Shown: positions 1-7,422, counted from the stretch's first letter. The stretch: 8,328 bases of DNA from an uncultured Limosilactobacillus sp. (GCF_934202235.1 NZ_CAKPXS010000058.1:1-8328); one strand, 5' to 3'. The notes: a model not told the origin generated them from the letters alone. Translations and numbers: made by a program.

Positions 1-91
1 AGCTTAGTTGCCTAAAAAATTATTATTCAGTTTTTCAGTCGAAATATTCAACTTCCAACTTTATGGGTACACGTCACGTTACTCTTTTTGC

Positions 92-2647
92 TTAGTTAAT
101 CCGTTGGAGACGGTGGACCGGCTGGTTGATGACGATTACCAGGGCAAGAATGTTGCTGATAATCGAGTTCTTCTTCCGGTAGACGGTGTAGCGGCCTTCC
201 CACCGGTCGGCATACTTGGCTTTGTAACGACGGAGACCCTGGAAGCCGTAAAAGCGGTAGCCATATTCGTAAATGAAGTGGGCAATCTTTTCTTCCAGGA
301 AGCTAAAACGGGATTGACCAACGTTACTTAAGGGCGCCATTCCCAGGTCAAATTCCTGGTAGCCTTGTTGTTGACCGTAGAGAAACATCGAGATGAACAC
401 CTTATCCATAATGCCTGACGGCGCATCCTTGCTGTGGCGCATCAAGTCGATGGTCAATAGTTTTTTGGAGCCAGTGGGCATGAAGGTTGCAAAGGCGACC
501 ATCTGGCCATCTTTGTTCCTGACAATTCCGACCGGTGCCTGGTTAACGTAGTAGTCTTCAAAGAAACCGAGTGAAAAGCCCTTTTCCACCTGGTCACCGA
601 GCCACTCGTTGGAGACGGTCCGCATTTCGTTGAGCAGGGAGTCGGCAAACGGTGGTTGTTCAATCGAGAACTGGTAGCCTTCGCGGTCAAACTTGTGCAT
701 CAGCGCCCGTTGAGACCGCTGACGTTTGCCGGCGAGGGTAAAGTCAGCCAAGTTAACCCGGCCGTCTTCACCAGTCTTGATGAAGTCGAAGCCAAATTCG
801 TGCAGCATCATTGTCGTACTTTCACTGACTTCATAGAAAAGTGGTTGGTAACCGTATCGGTCGGCCTTGTTAATAAAGTCGATAAAGGCGTCACGGAGAA
901 CCGCCTGGTTACCGACTGGCTCGCCCATGACGATGATTTTGTCGTACTTGAGTTGGTACATCAAGTACAACTGGTCTTTGCCATCCTGCTGGTAAAAGTA
1001 GAGAAACTTATCGCGCAGGAAAGCGAGGTGGCTAGTCTCGTTCCCACCAAATTCTTTGATGACGTTGCGAATCCGGTCGGCCCGGAATGAGTCAACGGCC
1101 AGGAAAGGATCGTTGGCGGTGGTAAAGTACCCCATCATGATAAACATGACGACCAGCCCCAGTAGCAGCCCCACGAAACCAGACAGCCAGATTTTTTCTC
1201 CCGGGAAGAGAAGAAAGTCGGGAATGTGGTGAGCAGCGAGGTAGCGGGGACGGTTGATCACCCCGATCACAAAATAGATTGCGAGTGAACCAAAGAAGAT
1301 GGTGATATCAAACATCAGTTTACCGAGGGAGTAAACGAATTTTTTCCGGTACAGCGTCCGCCGCGACATCAGGACAAGGATAAAGACGAAGACCAAAAAG
1401 ACGGTTAAACTGATAGTACCAAGATTCCAAATGGTGTTAACAATGCCGATCCCGAGGACCAGCAGTGTTGGCCAGTAGGCTTTGGTTAACTTTGCTTGCA
1501 ATCCCCGGGCACAGGCCAGTAGTGCAATTGCAAATAGCATGGTCGTTAGCTGGTGCAGAAAGAAGAAAGTAAAGGGATAAAACTTCATCAAGAACTTGTT
1601 GCCAGTAGTGAGATCGGGCAAGCAGGCGGCCAGCAGCATCAGAATACCTGAGAGATACATAAAAATCGTCAGCAAATAATAAGCTAGCTGGTGGAGGGCC
1701 TGCCGTGGGAGGTCGTCAAAGTAGTTATTCACCTTTTGACTCAACTGCGCGAGACTCATGACCAGCGAGATCGCCAGTGGTACTAAGTAGTAAAAGACCC
1801 GGAATAAGAGTAACCAGATGACAGCCGTTGCCCGGTGAACACCCAGTAAGGAAAGCTCCATCATCATGATGATATCAAAGGAGCCCAGTGCCCCGGGGAT
1901 CATTGAAAGAATCCCGACCATTTGTGCAATGACGTAAAGTGGCAGGACTGCAGCTACCGGGACGTTAATTCCCATCATGAACCCGACTAGGATAAAGAAG
2001 AGGGCGACCAACAACCATTCTAGGGTTGACGAGATAATCACAAATGATTCCAGTTTGACGGTTAGGTCGGCAAATAATTGCGTCTCCCGCGCCTGGGTAA
2101 CGATGATTAGTAGTGGTGAGTAGCAGCCGCCGAGGATCAACCAGAGGATGTAGCGGTGTAAATGGGCGCCGGTTTTCGAAGTAAAAATGAGGAGGAGGGC
2201 TAGCCAGCAGAGGACGGACAAGCCCGACATTAAGAAGACGGTGATTTTGGAGATAGCAATCAGCACGTCGCCTTTTTTCTCGTTTTTGCGGCCATAAAAA
2301 TAAGCGCGGAGGGTTCCGCCGATGAGGCCGCCAAAGCCAGCGATATTATTAATCGTGTTGGTGATCCAGCCACTACGAATAATGTAGAGCGGAGAAAAGT
2401 TCACTTTCAGCAGTTTGACGACCGCAAAGTCGTAGCCAAGCATCGGGGTGATGGCTACGCAGCCGCACACTAGCATAATAAGGATACTGAGCGGGGAGAG
2501 ACTAGCTAAACCGGTCCCCACTTTGTGCCAGTCGACCTGTCGCAAAAAACTGGTGAGGGCGACAACAACGAAAAGAATTACCGAGAGGACAAAGATGGTC
2601 TTGACGATTCGGCCATTCCGTTGCCACCAGCGACGAACTGCTTGCAT
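92..2647 (-). CDS. mprF: Bifunctional lysylphosphatidylglycerol synthase/flippase MprF
   Basis: This 851-residue protein belongs to the MprF family, which transfers lysine (in some members alanine) from aminoacyl-tRNA to phosphatidylglycerol and flips the product to the outer leaflet. This lowers the negative surface charge and protects against cationic peptides. The N-terminal half (about residues 1-500) is a run of hydrophobic helices, the first at about 14-35, and has the flippase-domain motif GFGGLIGGTLR at 104-114. The C-terminal half (about 510-830, DUF2156) is the cytoplasmic synthase and carries SNEWL, EKGFSLGFF, DLGMAPLSNVG and GLRRYKAKY (804-812), close to Staphylococcus aureus MprF. 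Length matches the family (about 840-860). The reading frame stays open upstream to a TTG at 2674, but the ATG at 2647 is chosen because GGAGG (2658-2662) sits 10 nt before it. Lysine as the donated amino acid is inferred from family, not shown. The gene is transcribed away from the tRNA gene. No convincing terminator follows its stop codon. Confidence 0.93.
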   Translation of the reverse strand: MQAVRRWWQRNGRIVKTIFVLSVILFVVVALTSFLRQVDWHKVGTGLASLSPLSILIMLVCGCVAITPMLGYDFAVVKLLKVNFSPLYIIRSGWITNTINNIAGFGGLIGGTLRAYFYGRKNEKKGDVLIAISKITVFLMSGLSVLCWLALLLIFTSKTGAHLHRYILWLILGGCYSPLLIIVTQARETQLFADLTVKLESFVIISSTLEWLLVALFFILVGFMMGINVPVAAVLPLYVIAQMVGILSMIPGALGSFDIIMMMELSLLGVHRATAVIWLLLFRVFYYLVPLAISLVMSLAQLSQKVNNYFDDLPRQALHQLAYYLLTIFMYLSGILMLLAACLPDLTTGNKFLMKFYPFTFFFLHQLTTMLFAIALLACARGLQAKLTKAYWPTLLVLGIGIVNTIWNLGTISLTVFLVFVFILVLMSRRTLYRKKFVYSLGKLMFDITIFFGSLAIYFVIGVINRPRYLAAHHIPDFLLFPGEKIWLSGFVGLLLGLVVMFIMMGYFTTANDPFLAVDSFRADRIRNVIKEFGGNETSHLAFLRDKFLYFYQQDGKDQLYLMYQLKYDKIIVMGEPVGNQAVLRDAFIDFINKADRYGYQPLFYEVSESTTMMLHEFGFDFIKTGEDGRVNLADFTLAGKRQRSQRALMHKFDREGYQFSIEQPPFADSLLNEMRTVSNEWLGDQVEKGFSLGFFEDYYVNQAPVGIVRNKDGQMVAFATFMPTGSKKLLTIDLMRHSKDAPSGIMDKVFISMFLYGQQQGYQEFDLGMAPLSNVGQSRFSFLEEKIAHFIYEYGYRFYGFQGLRRYKAKYADRWEGRYTVYRKKNSIISNILALVIVINQPVHRLQRIN

Positions 2648-2657
2648 GATTAATGAT

Positions 2658-2662
2658 CCTCC
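2658..2662 (-). promoter_or_regulatory. Ribosome binding site of mprF
   Basis: On the minus strand, GGAGG lies 10 nt before the ATG at 2647-2645. It decides the start: the longer frame beginning at the TTG at 2674 would contain this Shine-Dalgarno sequence inside its coding region and has no such site of its own. Confidence 0.85.
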
Positions 2663-2688
2663 ATTTCCGAGCAAAACATATTACTATT

Positions 2689-2717
2689 AGTATAAGCGAT
2701 TCGGAACAGAAACAAAA
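2689..2717 (-). promoter_or_regulatory. mprF: Probable mprF promoter
   Basis: On the minus strand a TATACT (2694-2689) matches the -10 consensus in five of six bases. It would start transcription near 2682, about 35 nt before the ATG. The -35 region is poor: the T-rich TTTTGT at 17-bp spacing has little resemblance to TTGACA, so the promoter may be weak or need an activator. An 11-bp inverted repeat (TACTA-T-TAGTA, 2682-2692) overlaps the -10 element. The assignment rests on position and the -10 only. Confidence 0.35.
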
Positions 2718-2729
2718 TTACTAAAGAGG

Positions 2730-2758
2730 TTGACGTTGGCAAAAAACTCCCGTATAAT
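2730..2758 (+). promoter_or_regulatory. Strong sigma-A promoter of tRNA-Asp
   Basis: TTGACG (2730-2735) and TATAAT (2753-2758) are separated by exactly 17 bp, so only one base departs from the housekeeping consensus. Transcription should start near 2765, about 11 nt before the tRNA. This strength is typical of stable-RNA genes. Read-through from it is also the most likely source of mRNA for the downstream pseudouridine synthase. Confidence 0.9.
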
Positions 2759-2775
2759 TCTAAACGTTGTCAAAT

Positions 2776-2850
2776 GGTCCGTTGGTCTAGTTGGTTTAGG
2801 ACGCATCCCTGTCACGGATGAGATCACGAGTTCGAGTCTCGTACGGACCG
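2776..2850 (+). tRNA. trnD: tRNA-Asp (anticodon GTC)
   Basis: All four arms fold. The acceptor stem GGTCCGT (2776-2782) pairs with ACGGACC (2843-2849), followed by discriminator G2850. The D arm spans about 2785-2802. The anticodon stem CATCC/GGATG (2804-2808 with 2816-2820) holds the loop CTGTCAC with anticodon GTC at 2811-2813. The T arm ACGAG-TTCGAGT-CTCGT spans 2826-2842. It decodes GAC and GAT as aspartate. CCA is not encoded and must be added after transcription, which is common for Firmicute tRNA genes. It stands alone rather than in a tRNA cluster, with its own promoter and terminator. Confidence 0.97.
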
Positions 2851-2856
2851 TTCCCG

Positions 2857-2884
2857 GCGTTGCGGTGTTGCCGCAACGCTTTTT
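2857..2884 (+). terminator. Intrinsic terminator after tRNA-Asp
   Basis: A perfect 9-bp GC-rich stem, GCGTTGCGG (2857-2865) with CCGCAACGC (2871-2879), has a 5-nt loop and is followed by five T (2880-2884). It ends the tRNA transcript 7 nt after the mature 3' end. Because the next gene has no obvious promoter of its own, termination here is probably incomplete. Confidence 0.85.
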
Positions 2885-2896
2885 CTATATACTCAT

Positions 2897-2904
2897 GAGG
2901 GAGG
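2897..2904 (+). promoter_or_regulatory. Ribosome binding site of the pseudouridine synthase gene
   Basis: GAGGGAGG lies 8 nt before the ATG at 2913. It decides the start: an in-frame ATG at 2895 overlaps this site and so cannot be the one it serves. A still longer open frame running back through the tRNA gene is excluded for the same reason. Confidence 0.85.
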
Positions 2905-2912
2905 TTATCAAG

Positions 2913-3788
2913 ATGGAAAATACCTGGGTTTACCGGGGGAGTGAACCGGTCAAGATTAAAAAGTTCCTCCAGTCGTTAGGGATGGGACACCGGCTGTTCA
3001 ACGACATCAAGCGTGGTGGCGGCAGCTTTGAGGTCGATCACCGGCCAGTCCGCCCAACCACGAAAATTTTGCCCAACCAGCCGCTGACCATTAAGGTTGA
3101 TCCGGAGCCAGCCGACCCCACAGTGGTGGCAAGCAGTGAACCGTTAGTCGTTGCCTACGAGGACGATAACTGGTTGCTAGTCAACAAGCCGGCAGGGGTG
3201 CCGTCCATTCCCGGACCGACCACGGCGGATGATACCATCTTAAACCGGGTCAAAGGCTACCTGGTTGATAAGAAGGCTGCCGATCAGCGGCCCCACCTCA
3301 TTACCCGGCTGGATTTTGGCACTTCGGGACTCTTACTGGTGGCAAAACACCATGTTGCCCAGAGTATGATTAGCCGTCAGGTGGAAAACCACGAATTGCA
3401 TAAGCAATACCTTGCCTTAGTGACAGGGACAATCAATAACGATAGGGGAACAATTAATTCACCATTAGCCCGGGTTCCTGGTCAGGCCCGGCGGGTAGTT
3501 GATCCGGATGGCGATCCGGCACTCACCGAATACGAAGTCAAGCAGCGTGGTAACGGTTGGACACTGGTCCGGGCAACACTGAAGACTGGTCGGACTCACC
3601 AGATTCGGGTGCATTTTAGCTCCATCGGCCACCCCTTGCTAGGCGACAAACTATATGGTGGTGCTGAGACGCTCATTAACCGGCAGGCACTGCACGCCGC
3701 TAGTTTATCCTTTATTGACCCGTTCAGCGGGGCAGAAAAAACATTTACGGCACCACTGCCAATAGACATGAAGAACATCATTGGCTAA
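2913..3788 (+). CDS. RluA-family RNA pseudouridine synthase
   Basis: This 291-residue protein isomerises uridine to pseudouridine in rRNA or tRNA. The N-terminal part (about 14-62) looks like the small S4-type RNA-binding region seen in many RluA proteins. The catalytic core follows: WLLVNKPAG at about 87-95; TRLDFGTSGLLLVAK at 131-145, with D134 as the expected catalytic aspartate; HKQYLALV at about 163-170; and TGRTHQIRVH with GHPLLGDKLYG at 225-249. Length and motif order fit the RluA/RluC/RluD group and the Bacillus YjbO/YlyB type. The motif begins with threonine (TRLD) where the common form has histidine (HRLD); the aspartate and the TSG are intact, so activity is expected. The exact target uridine cannot be told from sequence. 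No clear promoter lies between the tRNA terminator and the gene, so it is probably transcribed by read-through from the tRNA-Asp promoter. Confidence 0.92.
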   Translation: MENTWVYRGSEPVKIKKFLQSLGMGHRLFNDIKRGGGSFEVDHRPVRPTTKILPNQPLTIKVDPEPADPTVVASSEPLVVAYEDDNWLLVNKPAGVPSIPGPTTADDTILNRVKGYLVDKKAADQRPHLITRLDFGTSGLLLVAKHHVAQSMISRQVENHELHKQYLALVTGTINNDRGTINSPLARVPGQARRVVDPDGDPALTEYEVKQRGNGWTLVRATLKTGRTHQIRVHFSSIGHPLLGDKLYGGAETLINRQALHAASLSFIDPFSGAEKTFTAPLPIDMKNIIG

Positions 3789-3793
3789 AAAAG

Positions 3794-3834
3794 AAACTAT
3801 CACTGTTGAAAGACCAACAGCTGATAGTTTTTTT
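3794..3834 (+). terminator. Intrinsic terminator after the pseudouridine synthase gene
   Basis: The stem AAACTATCA plus CTGTTG (3794-3808) pairs with CAACAG plus TGATAGTTT (3815-3830). That gives 15 bp with one bulged C (3821) and a 6-nt loop, running into seven T (3828-3834). It starts 6 nt after the stop codon. The A-run on its left side (3787-3792) would act as a T-run for minus-strand transcripts, so it may work in both directions. Confidence 0.92.
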
Positions 3835-3869
3835 GCTTTATTGTTCGTTTTTTAAGACAAAAAAAGAGT

Positions 3870-3891
3870 AAAATGAGAAATTTGTCATTTT
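3870..3891. promoter_or_regulatory. Near-perfect 22-bp palindrome upstream of pyc, candidate operator
   Basis: The left half AAAATGAGAAA (3870-3880) and the reverse complement of the right half, AAAATGACAAA (3881-3891), agree at 10 of 11 positions, with no spacer at the centre. It ends 14 bp before the extended -10 (3905-3913) and covers the place where the -35 region would be, including a TTGTCA at 3882-3887. The position suits a dimeric repressor blocking RNA polymerase. I could not match it to a known regulator. It is not the BirA-type GTTAAC repeat. AT-rich DNA can form palindromes by chance, but rarely this long. Confidence 0.5.
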
Positions 3892-3913
3892 TTAACAGCA
3901 AAAATGGTATAAT
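3882..3913 (+). promoter_or_regulatory. pyc: pyc promoter with extended -10
   Basis: TGGTATAAT at 3905-3913 is a perfect -10 with the TGn extension. The best -35-like element, TTGTCA (3882-3887, five of six matches), is 20 bp away, longer than the ideal 17, so the extended -10 probably compensates. The predicted start near 3920 gives a leader of about 50 nt to the GTG start of pyc. Confidence 0.75.
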
Positions 3914-3951
3914 CGCCCTATTAAAGATGCTAAGTAACCATGTATATCGTC

Positions 3952-3960
3952 AAAGGCGGT
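3952..3960 (+). promoter_or_regulatory. Ribosome binding site that selects the GTG start of pyc
   Basis: AAAGGCGGT differs by one base from the ideal AAAGGAGGT and ends 9 nt before the GTG at 3970. The alternative ATG at 3940 has no recognisable Shine-Dalgarno sequence in front and lies only about 20 nt from the predicted transcription start. Confidence 0.7.
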
Positions 3961-3969
3961 GCTACAAAA

Positions 3970-6900
3970 GTGTTTCAAAAGATTTTAGTTGCTAACCGGG
4001 GGGAAATTGCCAACCGGATTATCCGTGCCTGCCACGAATTAGGGATTAAGGCGGTCGCGGTATATGCCCAGGAAGATGAGTACAGTACTCACCGGTTTGC
4101 CGCTGATGAAGCTTACCTGATTGGTAAGAATGAACAGCCAATTGATGCTTACCTGGATATTGATGAAATTATCCGGGTTGCCAAGCAAAGTGGTGCCCAG
4201 GCTATCCACCCTGGCTACGGTTTCCTATCAGAAAATGCTGGCCTTGCCCAGGCCTGTGCTGATAACGGGATTAAGTTTATCGGGCCCCGGGTCGAACACT
4301 TGAAGATGTTTGGTGACAAACTAACTGCCAAGCATATTGCCCAGGAAGCTGGGCTTCACACCATTCCGGGGATGCAGGGTGATGTCAAAACGGTGGGGCA
4401 AGTGCGTGACTTTGCTCACCAGTATGGCTACCCAATTATGGTTAAAGCAGCCATGGGTGGCGGTGGTCGTGGGATGCGGATCATCAAGGACGACCAGCAG
4501 CTAGCCGAAGAGTTTGACCAGGCAAAGGACGAAGCCAAAAAGGCCTTTGGTTCGGATGAAATGTACGTGGAAAAAGACATTGTCAATCCCAAGCACATTG
4601 AAGTCCAGGTAATTGCCGACGAACATGGGCACGTCATGCACCTCTTTGAACGAGATTGCTCTGTCCAACGGCGGAACCAAAAGGTGATTGAATTTGCCCC
4701 GAGCGTCGTCTTATCACCAGCCCGGCGGAAGCAAGTGTGTGACATGGCAGTCCAGTTGATGAAGAGTGTCGACTACCAAAACGCTGCAACGGTTGAATTT
4801 CTGGAAACGCCAGATGACTTTTACTTTATCGAAGTTAACCCGCGGGTCCAGGTGGAACACACCATCACCGAAATGATTACCGGGATCGACATCGTCAAAA
4901 CGCAGATCCGGGTTGCTGCTGGTCAAGACCTTTATAGCGATATTCACTTGCCAAAGCAGGATGAGCTGGAGTTTCACGGTTGTGCGATTCAGTGCCGGGT
5001 CACGACTGAAGACCCCGAAAATAACTTCATGCCGGATACGGGACAGATTACCAACTACAACTCTCCTGGTGGGAATGGTGTCCGGCTAGACGGGAATGCC
5101 TACGCCGGGTATGTGGTGACACCGTACTTTGACTCGTTACTGGTCAAGTGTATTGTCCAGGCGGATAACTTTACTGATGCTAACAAGAAGATGCAGCGGG
5201 CACTCAACGAATTTAATATTCGCGGGGTCAAGACGAACATCCCATTTATGCTGAACGTTTTACGTCATCCGACCTTTGCGGACGGCAATGCCAAGACCAC
5301 CTTTATTGATACCACGCCGGAGCTGTTCCACTTCAAGCACAACCCGGACGTGCCAACACAGCTGATTCGCTACATTGGTGACGTGACGATCAACGGTTTT
5401 GCTGGCGTGACCCGTCATGAGAAGGTGAATGTTCCCCACATGGACGTTCCCGAAGTGGCGTCAATTGAGGCGGATTCGTCAGCTTCACTGACGATTAAGG
5501 ATATCTTGGACCAGCAGGGTGCTGACGCGGCCATGAAAGCCGTTTTGACCAACCCGCGGGTCATGCTGACTGATACGACGATGCGTGATGCCCACCAGAG
5601 TTTGTTTGCCACGCGAATGCGGACCTTTGACATGCTGCCGGCGATGAAGGTTTATGACAAGGCAATGCCACACCTCTTTTCGACTGAAACGTGGGGTGGG
5701 GCGACCTTTGACGTCTGCTACCGTTTCTTAGGTGAAGACCCGTGGCAGCGGTTGGCAGCGTTAACTCACTATATGCCACACACAATGCAGCAGATGCTCT
5801 TGCGGGCTTCTAACGCGGTTGGTTATCAAAACTATCCGGATAACGCCCTCAAGCGGTTCATCGACCACAGTGCCCAGTCAGGAATTGATGTTTTCCGGAT
5901 TTTCGACTCACTGAACTGGATTGAACAGATGAAGCGGCCAATTGCCTACGCACGCGAAACTGGCAAGATTGCTGAAGGGACGATGTGCTACACTGGTGAC
6001 TTGCTCGACCCGCACGAAACGAAATACACGCTGGATTACTACCTTCATTTAGCCAGCCAGCTGGTAGATGCCGGGTCGCAAATCATTGCGATTAAGGACA
6101 TGGCAGGCTTACTGAAGCCGCAGGCAGCCTTTGAACTCGTTGGTGAGTTAAAGGCCAAGTTGGATGTGCCAATCCACCTCCACACCCACGATACGACCGG
6201 GAACGGGATTGCGACCTACGTTGCCGCTACAAAGGCCGGCGTTGACGTGGTTGACGTGGCCATGAGCTCCATGGCCGGAACGACTAGCCAGCCAGCAATG
6301 CAGACTTTCTACCAGGCCCTGGAGGGTGACCAGCGGCAACCAGAAATGAACCTGGCTAACTCACAAGTACTGGATAAGTACTGGTCGGAAGTGCGGCCAC
6401 TATACAAGGACTTCAGTAACGGTGTCGACTCACCGAAGCCGGAACTGTATGCTACTGAAATGCCGGGTGGTCAGTACTCTAACCTGAAGCAGCAAGCTAA
6501 GTCGATCGGCATTGATGACTTCACCGAAGTAGAAGAAAAGTACCAAGAGGTCAATGAACTCCTGGGCAACATTATCAAGGTAACGCCAAGTTCAAAGGTG
6601 GTCGGCGACATGGCACTGTTCATGATCCAAAACCATCTCAATAAGGACAACCTGCTGGAAAAGGGGCAGACAATGGACTTCCCTGACTCGGTGGTCAACT
6701 TCTTTGCCGGCGACTTGGGTCAGCCGTACGGCGGCTTCCCTCGTGACCTGCAAAAGGTGGTCTTAAAGGACCGCCAAGCAATTACCGTGCGCCCAGGATC
6801 ATTAGCTCAGCCGGTGGATTTTGCGGCGGTCAAGGCGGAATTAGCTGATAAGATCCACCGTCAGCCAACTGAAGACGACGTCTTGGGCTACGTAATGTAC

Positions 6901-7404
6901 CCGAAGGTGTTTATTGATTATATCCACAACAACACAGTTTACGGGAAGGTTGGCCTGCTGGATACGACGACCTTCTATCAGGGAATGCGATCGGGCGAGA
7001 CAATCCACATTACCCTGGGTAAGGGTAAGCAGATGATTTTGACCTACCTTTTTGACTCGGCCCCTGATGCGAAGGGGGTTCGGACGTTGCACTTTGCTTA
7101 CAACGGCAAGCAATTCTTGATGAAGATTGCTGATAATAGCCTGAAGAACAAGGTAAAAGTAGTTCCGAAAGCTGATCCGGATAACCCGAACGAAATCGGT
7201 ATGCCACTGAGTGGGAACGTTGTGAAGGTCAATGTTCAACCTGGTGACACCATCAAGACCGGTGAAGTGATGGTGGTCACGGAAGCGATGAAGATGGAAA
7301 CTAACGTTAAGGCGCCATTTAGTGGGACTGTGAAATCAGTGACCGCTAAGGTTGGCGACCAGTTAGATGATCACGACCTCTTGCTGACGATTGAACCAAA
7401 GTAG
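3970..7404 (+). CDS. pyc: Pyruvate carboxylase (biotin-dependent)
   Basis: This 1144-residue single-chain enzyme converts pyruvate, bicarbonate and ATP to oxaloacetate in the cytoplasm, feeding aspartate synthesis and, in some strains, succinate. Domains in order: biotin carboxylase (about 1-450), with ANRGEIA near the start, K159 and the glycine-rich ATP-grasp loop MGGGGRGM (162-169), and E288-N290-R292 in EVNPRVQVEH; a linker/allosteric region (about 455-530); carboxyltransferase, with LTDTTMRDAHQS around D535, the lysine expected to be carboxylated, K709 (AIKDMAG), and metal-binding H738/H740 (HTHDTTG); and a C-terminal biotinyl domain with EAMKMET, where K1108 carries biotin. Length matches known enzymes (about 1145). 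The GTG start is preferred because it has a good ribosome binding site and makes the numbering of K159, E288, N290 and R292 identical to E. coli AccC. The in-frame ATG at 3940 would add ten residues. It lies directly upstream of its own biotin ligase. Confidence 0.97.
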   Translation: MFQKILVANRGEIANRIIRACHELGIKAVAVYAQEDEYSTHRFAADEAYLIGKNEQPIDAYLDIDEIIRVAKQSGAQAIHPGYGFLSENAGLAQACADNGIKFIGPRVEHLKMFGDKLTAKHIAQEAGLHTIPGMQGDVKTVGQVRDFAHQYGYPIMVKAAMGGGGRGMRIIKDDQQLAEEFDQAKDEAKKAFGSDEMYVEKDIVNPKHIEVQVIADEHGHVMHLFERDCSVQRRNQKVIEFAPSVVLSPARRKQVCDMAVQLMKSVDYQNAATVEFLETPDDFYFIEVNPRVQVEHTITEMITGIDIVKTQIRVAAGQDLYSDIHLPKQDELEFHGCAIQCRVTTEDPENNFMPDTGQITNYNSPGGNGVRLDGNAYAGYVVTPYFDSLLVKCIVQADNFTDANKKMQRALNEFNIRGVKTNIPFMLNVLRHPTFADGNAKTTFIDTTPELFHFKHNPDVPTQLIRYIGDVTINGFAGVTRHEKVNVPHMDVPEVASIEADSSASLTIKDILDQQGADAAMKAVLTNPRVMLTDTTMRDAHQSLFATRMRTFDMLPAMKVYDKAMPHLFSTETWGGATFDVCYRFLGEDPWQRLAALTHYMPHTMQQMLLRASNAVGYQNYPDNALKRFIDHSAQSGIDVFRIFDSLNWIEQMKRPIAYARETGKIAEGTMCYTGDLLDPHETKYTLDYYLHLASQLVDAGSQIIAIKDMAGLLKPQAAFELVGELKAKLDVPIHLHTHDTTGNGIATYVAATKAGVDVVDVAMSSMAGTTSQPAMQTFYQALEGDQRQPEMNLANSQVLDKYWSEVRPLYKDFSNGVDSPKPELYATEMPGGQYSNLKQQAKSIGIDDFTEVEEKYQEVNELLGNIIKVTPSSKVVGDMALFMIQNHLNKDNLLEKGQTMDFPDSVVNFFAGDLGQPYGGFPRDLQKVVLKDRQAITVRPGSLAQPVDFAAVKAELADKIHRQPTEDDVLGYVMYPKVFIDYIHNNTVYGKVGLLDTTTFYQGMRSGETIHITLGKGKQMILTYLFDSAPDAKGVRTLHFAYNGKQFLMKIADNSLKNKVKVVPKADPDNPNEIGMPLSGNVVKVNVQPGDTIKTGEVMVVTEAMKMETNVKAPFSGTVKSVTAKVGDQLDDHDLLLTIEPK

Positions 7405-7422
7405 GCAGGAAACAGCGTGAAA

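Noticed and set aside
14..53. Terminator for mprF on the minus strand
   Set aside because: A weak 7-bp stem (37-43 with 47-53, including a G-U pair) and a T-run (minus strand of 14-19) exist, but they are separated by about 17 nt, so this is not a normal intrinsic terminator. The 91 bases after mprF hold nothing else I can identify.
656..1090. A 144-codon open frame on the plus strand inside mprF
   Set aside because: It is antisense to the conserved synthase domain of MprF, has no ribosome binding site, and its translation resembles no family I recognise. Other long frames inside mprF and pyc are shadows of the same kind.
2776..2850. tRNA-Asp 3' end as an integration site for a prophage or island
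   Set aside because: No integrase, no repeated tRNA fragment and no foreign-looking genes are nearby. The following genes are core genes.
92..2850. Functional link between MprF, which uses aminoacyl-tRNA, and the neighbouring tRNA gene
   Set aside because: MprF enzymes use Lys-tRNA or Ala-tRNA, whereas this is tRNA-Asp. The genes are divergent, so adjacency is most likely chance.
2730..2912. N-terminal extension of the pseudouridine synthase through the tRNA gene
   Set aside because: The frame happens to be open, but it covers the promoter, the tRNA-Asp and its terminator. The real start at 2913 has its own strong ribosome binding site.
3789..3969. Riboswitch or T-box leader in front of pyc
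   Set aside because: After the terminator of the preceding gene and the promoter, only about 50 nt of leader remain, with no conserved T-box or riboswitch core.
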